DNA of 12,973 nt, from positions 1 through 12,973 of the forward strand of contig JAICJM010000108.1 of NCBI GenBank assembly GCA_025928435.1, in the 5' to 3' direction. Made by a program: the position numbers and the translations under genes. The notes beneath the pieces are model-generated. The model ran no database searches and was not told the origin of the DNA. It saw only the letters and a list, made by a program, of their open reading frames with translations. Below are positions 1 through 7,035 of this stretch, piece after piece. Source of the DNA: Thermoleophilia bacterium. Lineage in GTDB: Bacteria > Actinomycetota > Thermoleophilia > Gaiellales > JAICJC01. Position 1 is the stretch's first letter. Each line of letters opens with the position of its first letter.

Positions 1-46
1 ACTGCCCCGCGGTCGGAGGGGCCGCACGATTCCACCACGAACGTAC

Positions 47-50
47 GGAG
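47..50 (+). promoter_or_regulatory. Ribosome binding site for sqdB (GGAG)
   Basis: GGAG lies 8 nt before the ATG at 59. It overlaps the first base of an alternative GTG at 50, so it favours the ATG as the start. No promoter can be identified in the 46 bases before it, and the gene may belong to an operon that begins outside the window. Confidence 0.6.
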
Positions 51-58
51 TGACGCGT

Positions 59-1237
59 ATGCGAGTCTTGATCCTCGGCGGGGACGGCTACCTGGGCTGG
101 CCGACCGCGATGCGATTCTCGGGCAAGGGCCACGAGGTCGCAGTCCTCGACAACTTCGCCCGCAGGCGCTGGGTCGAGGAGATGGGCGGAGATTCTCTGA
201 CGCCGATCGTGCCGCTCGAGGAGCGCATCGAGGCGTGGCGCGAGGTCTCCGGCAAGCGGATCGCGTCGTACGTCGGCGACCTGGCCGAGGACACCCTCGC
301 CGCCGACGTGGTGATCGACTTCCAGCCCGACACGATCATCCACTACGGCGAGCAACCGAGCGCGCCCTGGTCGATGCGCAGCGTCGACCACGCGGTGATG
401 ACGCAGCAGAACAACGTCGTCGGCTCGCTGAAGCTGCTCTGGGCGATGCGCGACCACGCGCCGAACGCCCACCTGGTCAAGCTCGGGACGATGGGCGAGT
501 ACGGCACGCCGAACATCGACATCGAAGAGGGCTTCATCGAGATCACCCACAACGGCCGCACCGACATGCTGCCGTTCCCGAAGATGCCCGGCTCGCTGTA
601 CCACCTCTCGAAGGTGCACGACAGCCACAACATCCACTTCGCCTGCCGCGTCTGGGGCCTACGCGCGACCGACCTGAACCAGGGCGTCGTGTACGGGATC
701 GAGACGCCCGAGGCGAAGCTCGACGAGCGGCTCCTCACGCGCTTCGACTACGACGAGGCGTTCGGCACCGCGCTGAACCGCTTCTGCGTGCAGGCGGTCG
801 TCGGCCGCCCGCTGACGGTCTACGGCGTCGGCGGCCAGACGCGCGGGTTCCTGAACATCGTCGACACGCTCCAGTGCGTCGAGCTGACGGCCGAGAACCC
901 CGCCGGCGCCGGCGAGTACCGAGTCTTCAACCAGTTCACCGAGACGTTCACCGTTGCCGAGCTGGCCGAGAAGGTGAAGGGGGCGGGCGCCGAGCTGGGG
1001 ATCGACGTCACGATCGACAACCTCCAGAACCCGCGCTTCGAGGCGGAGGAGCACTACTACAACCCCGTGCACACGAAGCTGCCCTCGCTCGGCCTGCAGC
1101 CCACGCTGCTGTCCGAGAACCTGATCGAGTCGACGCTCGGCGTGATCCAGCGCTACCGCGACCGCGTCATCTCCGACGTGATCGCGCCCAGCACCCAGTG
1201 GCGGCCCGCGCCGCCGGTGGGCCAGCCGGCCTCGTGA
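59..1237 (+). CDS. sqdB: UDP-sulfoquinovose synthase (SqdB/SQD1-type SDR enzyme)
   Basis: This extended SDR enzyme is predicted to make UDP-sulfoquinovose from UDP-glucose and sulfite in the cytosol, using bound NAD. At 392 aa it has nearly the length of mature plant SQD1. The N-terminal glycine motif GGDGYLGW is at residues 7-14. The catalytic set is T144 (in GTMGEYG), Y181 and K185 (in YHLSKVHD), which matches the Thr/Tyr/Lys positions described for Arabidopsis SQD1. Blocks typical of SQD1 rather than of ordinary 4-epimerases are also present: IDIEEG, HNGRTD, RATDLNQGVVYG, FGTALNRFCVQA and AEEHYYN. The start is ATG at 59 because GGAG at 47-50 lies 8 nt upstream; an in-frame GTG at 50 overlaps that ribosome site and is unlikely. 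The GT2 gene follows after 13 nt, so the two are probably co-transcribed. The archaeal homologue Agl3 feeds N-glycans, so the product need not be the lipid SQDG. Confidence 0.93.
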   Translation: MRVLILGGDGYLGWPTAMRFSGKGHEVAVLDNFARRRWVEEMGGDSLTPIVPLEERIEAWREVSGKRIASYVGDLAEDTLAADVVIDFQPDTIIHYGEQPSAPWSMRSVDHAVMTQQNNVVGSLKLLWAMRDHAPNAHLVKLGTMGEYGTPNIDIEEGFIEITHNGRTDMLPFPKMPGSLYHLSKVHDSHNIHFACRVWGLRATDLNQGVVYGIETPEAKLDERLLTRFDYDEAFGTALNRFCVQAVVGRPLTVYGVGGQTRGFLNIVDTLQCVELTAENPAGAGEYRVFNQFTETFTVAELAEKVKGAGAELGIDVTIDNLQNPRFEAEEHYYNPVHTKLPSLGLQPTLLSENLIESTLGVIQRYRDRVISDVIAPSTQWRPAPPVGQPAS

Positions 1238-1238
1238 T

Positions 1239-1242
1239 GGAG
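1239..1242 (+). promoter_or_regulatory. Ribosome binding site for the GT2 gene (GGAG)
   Basis: GGAG starts just after the sqdB stop codon (1235-1237) and lies 8 nt before the GTG at 1251. It supports this GTG start and close translation after sqdB. Confidence 0.55.
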
Positions 1243-1250
1243 CGCCGCAG

Positions 1251-2297
1251 GTGACACCGCTTCGCACAGCGGGCCTGGCCGCGGCGCTGCTCTTCGCGGC
1301 GCTCACGATCATCGCCTACCGGCGCGGGCGGATCGGCAACGGCGACCTGCTCGTGCGGCTGTCGGTGTTCACGGTGCCGCTGCTCGTGTTCTCGGTCCTG
1401 CCCGGCACGCTCCAGTGGACGTTCGACGAGCTCTCGTTCCGCAAGGGCGGCGGCCACCAGATCATGGGCGCCACGGTGCTCGCGGTGGGCGTGCTCTACC
1501 TGTTCGCCTTCACGCTGGCCGGCCGGGGCGAGAAGTCGCGCCGCGACCTCACCCGCCTGATCGAGAACCTGGCGCTGGAGCAGTTCCGGGCCACCGGGCA
1601 CCCGGAGCAGTTCGCCGGCGGCGTCGCGGTCGTGATCCCGGCCTACAACGAGGCGGACAACATCGACCACGTGCTGGGCTCGCTTCCGGGCATGGTGGCC
1701 GGCTACCCGCTGCACGCGATCGTGGTCGACGACGGCTCGGCCGACGCGACCACCGACCGCGCCCGCGCCGCCGGCGCCGCGGCCGTGCGCCTGCCGCTGA
1801 ACCGCGGCCAGGGGGCGGCCCTTCGCACCGGCTACCGGCTGGCGCTCGCCACGGGCGCCGAGATCGTCGTCACGATGGACGCAGACGGCCAGCACCAGCC
1901 GTCGGAGCTGTCCCGGCTCGTGGGGCCGATTGCCGAGGGCGAGGCGGACGTCGTGAACGGCTCCCGCGTCCTGGGCGAGGCCGACCCGTCCCACGCCGCC
2001 CGCGAGATGGGCATCCGCCTGTTCGCCCAGCTGCTCTCGATCCTGACCTGGAGCCGGGTGACCGACCCCGCCTGCGGCTACCGGGCCGTGCGCACCCAGT
2101 CGCTGCGCGGGCTCGAGTTCCGCCAGGACCAGTTCCACAACTCCGAGTTCATCGTCGAGGCGTCGAAGAAGCACCTGCACACGATCGAGGTGCCGGTGAC
2201 CGTCTCGAGCCGCCTCTCGGGCACGTCCAAGAAACCGCCTCACTTCCGCTACGGCATGGGCTTCGCCAACGCGCTCGTCCGCGCCTGGCTCAGGTAG
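1251..2297 (+). CDS. DUF2304-GT2 fusion glycosyltransferase (polyprenyl-phosphate sugar synthase type)
   Basis: This 348-aa protein carries a membrane N-terminus joined to a cytosolic GT-A domain. Residues 1-110 hold three hydrophobic segments (about 5-22, 33-50 and 72-90), then a charged helix; the pattern resembles the small DUF2304 membrane family, usually a separate gene beside a GT2. Residues 124-330 are a family 2 glycosyltransferase: VVIPAYNEADNI (127-138), VVDDGSADAT (158-167) and the metal-binding DAD at 210-212 followed by GQHQP. These motifs resemble dolichyl-/polyprenyl-phosphate mannose and glucose synthases, which move a sugar from a nucleotide donor to a lipid phosphate. No C-terminal membrane segment is present. 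The GTG start at 1251 has GGAG at 1239-1242. The tight spacing behind sqdB suggests UDP-sulfoquinovose or a related UDP-sugar as donor, but this is inference. The 3' end overlaps the opposing epimerase gene by 8 bp. Confidence 0.88.
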   Translation: MTPLRTAGLAAALLFAALTIIAYRRGRIGNGDLLVRLSVFTVPLLVFSVLPGTLQWTFDELSFRKGGGHQIMGATVLAVGVLYLFAFTLAGRGEKSRRDLTRLIENLALEQFRATGHPEQFAGGVAVVIPAYNEADNIDHVLGSLPGMVAGYPLHAIVVDDGSADATTDRARAAGAAAVRLPLNRGQGAALRTGYRLALATGAEIVVTMDADGQHQPSELSRLVGPIAEGEADVVNGSRVLGEADPSHAAREMGIRLFAQLLSILTWSRVTDPACGYRAVRTQSLRGLEFRQDQFHNSEFIVEASKKHLHTIEVPVTVSSRLSGTSKKPPHFRYGMGFANALVRAWLR

Positions 2298-3204
2298 CGG
2301 CGAACCAGTCCCAGGTGCGCTGCAGACCCTCCTCGAGGGTGACCTGCGGGGCGTACCCGAGCGTGGAGCGGGCCTTGTCGATCAGCGAGTAGTTGCGCAG
2401 GATCTCGCCCTGGCGGGGCGGCTCGCGCCGCACCCGGGGCGTGACGCCGGCGGTCTCGCCGATCAGCTCGATCAGGCGGGCGAGGCTGGTCTCGACGCCG
2501 CTCGCGAGCTGGAAGATCTGGCCGCCGACCCCGGACGTCGTCGCGGCGGCCACCAGCCCCGCGGCCAGGTCCTCGCAGAACACGAAATCGCGCGTCTGGC
2601 CGCCGTCGCCGTAGAGGACGAGCTCCTTGCCGGCCCGCAGGCGGCGGATGAAGAGCGGGATGACATTGCCCTTGTGCGCCGACCGCGGCCCGTAGGCGTT
2701 CGAGAAGCGCACGACCACGGCGTCCATCCCGTACGCCCCGTGGAAGGCCGAGCAGTAGGCCTCGCCCGTGGCCTTCGACGCGCCGTACGGCGAGAGCGGC
2801 GCGACCGGCTTGTCCTCGCTGGCCGGGTAGGCGTTCTCGCCCAGCGGCGCGTTCGACGACGAGAACACGAGCCGCGGCACGTCCGCCCGCCGGGCGGCCT
2901 CGAGCGCCGTGAGCGTGCCGCGCGCGTTCTGGTCGAAGTTCGTCAGCGGGTCGTTCATCGACTCGACCACCCCGGCCCCGGCCGCCAGGTGGAAGACGAC
3001 ATCGCAGCCGCGCGCGGCCCCGACCATCCGGTCGAGGTCGCGCACGTCGCCCGTGACGAGCTCGGCGTCCGTGCCCTCCAGGTTGGCGGGGTCACCCGAG
3101 GAGAGGTCGTCCAGGACGCACGCGTCGAAGCCCGCCGCGGCGAGCGCGCGAACCAGCGCCGAGCCGATGAACCCGGCGCCGCCGGTGACGAGCGCCCGGG
3201 GCAC
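2290..3204 (-). CDS. NAD-dependent nucleotide-sugar epimerase/dehydratase (GalE-like extended SDR)
   Basis: This 304-aa extended SDR protein most likely epimerises a UDP- or other nucleotide sugar in the cytosol. The Rossmann motif GGAGFIG is at 8-14, the acidic pair D31-D32 after the second strand favours NAD, the Ser-rich SSSN is at 115-118, and the catalytic pair Y140 and K144 is in SPYGASKATGEAY. The block GDGGQTRDFVFCEDL (199-213) and the tail motif RQGEILRNYSLIDKA are common in UDP-glucose, UDP-GlcNAc and UDP-glucuronate 4-epimerases. The exact substrate cannot be read from the sequence. The start is a GTG with no clear ribosome site; the glycine motif begins only seven residues later, so it cannot be much further downstream. 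It is the last gene of a - strand unit, 24 nt after the 73-aa gene. Its stop lies inside the end of the opposing GT2 gene, so the 3' ends overlap by 8 bp. Confidence 0.88.
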   Translation of the reverse strand: MPRALVTGGAGFIGSALVRALAAAGFDACVLDDLSSGDPANLEGTDAELVTGDVRDLDRMVGAARGCDVVFHLAAGAGVVESMNDPLTNFDQNARGTLTALEAARRADVPRLVFSSSNAPLGENAYPASEDKPVAPLSPYGASKATGEAYCSAFHGAYGMDAVVVRFSNAYGPRSAHKGNVIPLFIRRLRAGKELVLYGDGGQTRDFVFCEDLAAGLVAAATTSGVGGQIFQLASGVETSLARLIELIGETAGVTPRVRREPPRQGEILRNYSLIDKARSTLGYAPQVTLEEGLQRTWDWFAAT

Positions 3205-3228
3205 GGCGGGGGACTCTAGCGATCCGGC

Positions 3229-3450
3229 CTACTCACCGGCCACGGCAGCCTGCTCGGCGTCGTGCTGCCAGCAGGGCGCGCCCTCGAAGGCCTCGAGGCC
3301 GGCGACGGGCCGCGCCGATGGGCCGGGGCCGCGCCCGCGCCGGAGCCGGGGCGCGACGACCGCGGCGGCGGCGCCGACGAGGCCGCCGACCACGAACGAC
3401 CGCACGACGCCGCGGCGGCCGCGGCGGCGGTCGGAGCGGCCGTCGCTCAC
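3229..3450 (-). CDS. Small single-pass membrane protein of unknown function (73 aa)
   Basis: I do not recognise this family. The GTG start at 3450 overlaps the TGA of the upstream B-box gene as GTGA (3447-3450), a usual arrangement for coupled genes. The 73 residues look like a real small membrane protein. A strongly basic N-terminus (RSDRRRGRRG) precedes one hydrophobic segment at about residues 15-33. A second basic patch follows (RLRRGRGPG), then a tail with GLEAFEGAPCWQHD containing a single Cys at 60 and a Trp. Positive charges on both sides leave topology uncertain; the longer run before the segment suggests an internal N-terminus. The reading frame stays open far upstream, opposite psuG, but that part is a GC-rich shadow. 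The epimerase gene begins 24 nt after its stop. Confidence rests on the overlap and the hydrophobic profile, not on homology. Confidence 0.65.
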   Translation of the reverse strand: MSDGRSDRRRGRRGVVRSFVVGGLVGAAAAVVAPRLRRGRGPGPSARPVAGLEAFEGAPCWQHDAEQAAVAGE

Positions 3451-3980
3451 GACGCCTCGCGGTGGGCGATGAACGCGGCGATCAGAAGTCCCAGCACCTG
3501 GATGTAGGCCCGGGCGCTGCCGCCGATCGAGGCGGCGATCACGGCGCCGGCGATGATGTAGGCCCACGCGGCGCCCCCGGCCGCGATCCAGGCGGTCGAG
3601 CCGCCGCGGTAGTACCCGGCGCCCCACAGGGTGGCCCGTCCGGCCGCGATCCCGACGAAGTACGCCAGGATGAAGGTGAAGAACCCGACGTTGAAGCTCC
3701 CGGCGTAGGCGAGGACGACGCCCATCGCCGTACCCGCTCCGAGCGCCACCAGGACGGCCCGCACGGCCTTGTCGCCGTGCAGCCGCACGCGGGCCGAGCG
3801 CGGCTGCCGGGCGCACTCCCGGCACTTGATCCCGACCGGCGCCGGCACCATGCAATCCGGGCAGATCGGCTTGCCGCAGTTCGAGCAGGACACGCCGGTC
3901 TCGACCTTCGGATGATTGGCGCAGGTGACCGGCGCAGAGACCCCTGAGTCGACGCTTGACACGGCCTTCGAGTGTAGCAT
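3447..3980 (-). CDS. B-box-type zinc-finger multi-pass membrane protein
   Basis: This protein joins an N-terminal B-box-like zinc module to a membrane domain. In the 177-aa form, metal ligands come in four pairs: C20/H23, C32/C35, C40/C43 and C53/C56, within motifs such as CANHP, SCSNCGKPICPDC and KCREC. Such a module is common at the N-terminus of actinobacterial rhomboid proteases and other membrane proteins. The rest has four likely membrane segments (about 72-92, 96-116, 128-150 and 153-171). No rhomboid GxSG serine or catalytic His pair is visible, so a protease role is not supported. The start is uncertain: ATG at 3980 is chosen, but GTG at 3986 and TTG at 4004 are in frame, and none has a good ribosome site. 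The gene overlaps the next one by GTGA and is the first of the unit leading to the epimerase. Its function is unknown; the zinc module suggests protein or nucleic-acid contact. Confidence 0.82.
   Translation of the reverse strand: MLHSKAVSSVDSGVSAPVTCANHPKVETGVSCSNCGKPICPDCMVPAPVGIKCRECARQPRSARVRLHGDKAVRAVLVALGAGTAMGVVLAYAGSFNVGFFTFILAYFVGIAAGRATLWGAGYYRGGSTAWIAAGGAAWAYIIAGAVIAASIGGSARAYIQVLGLLIAAFIAHREAS
3956..3980 (+). promoter_or_regulatory. Weak promoter candidate for psuG
   Basis: A perfect TTGACA at 3956-3961 is followed by TAGCAT at 3975-3980 on the + strand. The spacer is only 13 nt, which is short for a standard promoter, so this is a weak call. It lies inside the first codons of the divergent B-box gene and would start transcripts about 30 nt before the psuG GTG. 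Confidence 0.2.
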
Positions 3981-4017
3981 CCGCACCGTGTTGCAGGGAC
4001 TCAAGCGCTAGCCCCGC

Positions 4018-4941
<924 letters not shown>

Positions 4942-5004
4942 CCGGCGTCCGTGACGGAACTGCAACGTTCGTGAAACGGCCGGCGTTCGGGGTCTGACCC
5001 CGAT
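4942..5004. other. Convergent intergenic region with hairpins
   Basis: This 63-bp gap lies between the 3' ends of psuG and the GT-C-like gene. It holds small inverted repeats: CCGT/ACGG at 4949-4957, CGTT/AACG at 4966-4978 and the longer palindrome at 4988-5002. No T-run follows any of them. The position makes a two-way transcription stop plausible. Confidence 0.4.
4988..5002. repeat. 15-bp palindrome CGGGGTCTGACCCCG
   Basis: The sequence is a perfect palindrome around a central T, with the GAT flank at 5002-5004. It sits 2 nt past the stop of the GT-C-like gene (5005-5007) in the convergent gap, so it could stop transcription from both sides, although no T-run is present. A sister copy at 9805-9817 has the same layout. 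Confidence 0.5.
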
Positions 5005-7035
5005 TCAGCCGCCCGGGACGGCCCCGCGCTCGCAGTGGAAGCCCGCCATCGACGCCGGGTCGGGGAAGTTCCCGCCGCCGGCCCCCTGCACCTGATAGAC
5101 GTCGAGCACGGGGCTCGAGTGGATCAGGCGCAGGTAGGGCACCGTCCGGAACGCGCCCGGGTCGACGCCCGACTCGAGGGTGCCCACCATGCTCCCGATG
5201 CGCACGCCCTTCACGACCAGCACCTCGTCCACGCCGAGGCGGTGCAGCATCGCCGCGCCGCCGGCGGGGTCCTGGAAGAACCGATGCGCACGCAGCACGA
5301 GGCCGAGCACGGTGTGCAGCATCTCCGGGCGCAGGTAGGGCCCCATGCCCTCCGCCACGCTGACCCGGCCGGTGGCGGCGGCGAACGTCCCCAGCGTGAC
5401 CCGGTCGGGCAGGATCCGCGCCGCGCAGGGCGCGTGCTCATCCACCCAGTCGAGCACCGCGACCGAGTCGCGCCCGTTCTGCTCCCAACCCTGGCGGGCC
5501 GGGCCGGCGGTCGCGCCCACCGCCACGGCGGGGACGACGACGAGGGCCGCGAGGACGGCGACCGGGATCCACGCCCGCACCGCCCGCAGGCGCAGGAGCG
5601 CCGCCTCGGCCAGGCCGAGCGCCGCGAGGACGAGCACGAGCGGGAGGTAGTCGAACTCGCGGTCGATCCCGAACCGGCCCGGGATCTGGGTGCGGTAGCG
5701 GTACGAGAAGAGGAACGCGACCGCGAGCAGCGTCGCCGCCGTCCCGGCCGCGAGCACGCCCAGCGGCGCCAGATCCCGCGGGAAGCGGCGCAGGACGACC
5801 ACCGCCGCGACCAGCACTCCGGCCGGGAGCAGCCACACGAGCCACGCCGGCGCGTCGGTCACCGTGGTCGCGCTCTCGGTGAAGTCGTCCATGATCGCCT
5901 GCGGGCGCACGTACCAGTGGCCGTGGTCGGTGGGCGAGCGGCGCACCTCGCCCGCGAGCAGCGAGGCGGTCGGGTCGACCCCATGGCCGAAGGACGCGTA
6001 GGAGCTGTTCCCGGACGCGCCCTGGAAGCCGATCGAGCCGCCGGACGCGAGCAGCAGCGTGACCGTGAGCGCCACCGCCGCCGCCGCGACGACGACGAGC
6101 CGTGCCAGGATCGCGCCCCATGCCCGGTCGAGCAGGCCGCGGGCGACGGCGTACCAGCCCATCGCGACCATCAGCGCCACGACCGGCACGCCGTGCGTGG
6201 CGAAGCCGGCGCCGAAGAGCAGCGCGGCCAGCAGCGGTTCGGTCCACCCCTCCCGGTCGCGCAGCGCCCGCACGGCCAGGACGAGCGCGCACACCGCGAC
6301 CATGCGGCCGACGTTCTCGGCGGTGTAGACGTCGAGGTTGCGGTGCAGCTCGTCGTCGAGCACGACCAGCGTGAGCAGCGGGAGCAGCGGGGCCAGGCGG
6401 CGCAGCCCCAGCTCGCGCCCGAGCGCCCACAGCCCGGCGGCGAGGCCGGTGGACGCGAGCCACAGGAGCGCACCCATCGCCGGCAGCGGCGCCCGCCCGA
6501 TCGCGTACGACAGGCCCGCGTGGTAGCTGTTCAGCACCACCTTCGAGACCGTCGGCGTCCAGGTCGACCCCCACTGCAGCGTCTCGGCGGGCACGCGGCC
6601 GGCGTCGGCGATCTCGAGCCCGTCGGCCCAGTAGCGCCACGGCCCGAACATCTCGAAGTTGAGGAGCGGCGAGCTGCGCAGGCGCACCACAGCGATGGCG
6701 AGGAACACGATCGCCCCCGCGGCAAGCGCCCACCGGTCGGCGGCGACGTCGTCCCGCAGCGCGGCCCAGTGCTCGCGCAGGGCCCCGCGGCGCAGGCCGC
6801 AGGCCCACAGCGCGGCCGTGACGATCGCGAGCAGGGCGAAGAACGTCGCCGCCTGCAACCCGTGGACGATCACGAGCGCCACGGCGGTGATGCCGACGAC
6901 GGCGTAGCCGAGGCCGAACATGAGCGCGAGCCGGGTCACGGGGCCGACCCGCCCCGGCGGGTAGGCCGCGAGCGTCGCCCCCAGGCCGGGGACGAGGACG
7001 AGCGCGGAGGCGATCGCGATCGTGGCCGGGTTCAC
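5005..7035 (-). CDS. Large polytopic membrane protein, GT-C glycosyltransferase-like
   Basis: This 676-aa integral membrane protein has about eleven to thirteen hydrophobic segments up to about residue 510, then a soluble C-terminal domain (about 515-676). After the first few segments comes a long polar loop (about 117-172) rich in acidic and aromatic residues (FEMFGPWRYWADGLEIADAGRVP). Acidic residues in the first large outer loop are a hallmark of GT-C enzymes, which take sugars from polyprenyl-phosphate donors; here D138, E141 and D144 are candidates. The C-terminal domain, with GRVSVAEGMGPYLRPEML and GVDEVLVVKG, resembles tails of actinobacterial membrane glycosyltransferase-like proteins. 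I cannot name a specific family. The GTG start at 7035 is fixed by the GTGA overlap with the ligase-like gene; upstream open frame is a shadow of that gene. The neighbours suggest surface glycan assembly. Confidence 0.78.
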   Translation of the reverse strand: MNPATIAIASALVLVPGLGATLAAYPPGRVGPVTRLALMFGLGYAVVGITAVALVIVHGLQAATFFALLAIVTAALWACGLRRGALREHWAALRDDVAADRWALAAGAIVFLAIAVVRLRSSPLLNFEMFGPWRYWADGLEIADAGRVPAETLQWGSTWTPTVSKVVLNSYHAGLSYAIGRAPLPAMGALLWLASTGLAAGLWALGRELGLRRLAPLLPLLTLVVLDDELHRNLDVYTAENVGRMVAVCALVLAVRALRDREGWTEPLLAALLFGAGFATHGVPVVALMVAMGWYAVARGLLDRAWGAILARLVVVAAAAVALTVTLLLASGGSIGFQGASGNSSYASFGHGVDPTASLLAGEVRRSPTDHGHWYVRPQAIMDDFTESATTVTDAPAWLVWLLPAGVLVAAVVVLRRFPRDLAPLGVLAAGTAATLLAVAFLFSYRYRTQIPGRFGIDREFDYLPLVLVLAALGLAEAALLRLRAVRAWIPVAVLAALVVVPAVAVGATAGPARQGWEQNGRDSVAVLDWVDEHAPCAARILPDRVTLGTFAAATGRVSVAEGMGPYLRPEMLHTVLGLVLRAHRFFQDPAGGAAMLHRLGVDEVLVVKGVRIGSMVGTLESGVDPGAFRTVPYLRLIHSSPVLDVYQVQGAGGGNFPDPASMAGFHCERGAVPGG

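Noticed and set aside
3..53. Possible 3' end of an upstream gene ending with TGA at 51-53
   Set aside because: The frame is open from the window edge for 16 codons, but so are the other two + frames there, and the stretch is too short to recognise. It would fit an operon but cannot be supported.
50..58. GTG at 50 as start of sqdB
   Set aside because: It overlaps the GGAG ribosome site, which is ideally spaced for the ATG at 59, and the glycine motif follows that ATG as in related enzymes.
3447..3980. Rhomboid protease identity for the B-box membrane protein
   Set aside because: The zinc module suggests it, but no GxSG serine motif or catalytic His in a late helix is visible and the membrane part is too short for a six-helix rhomboid.
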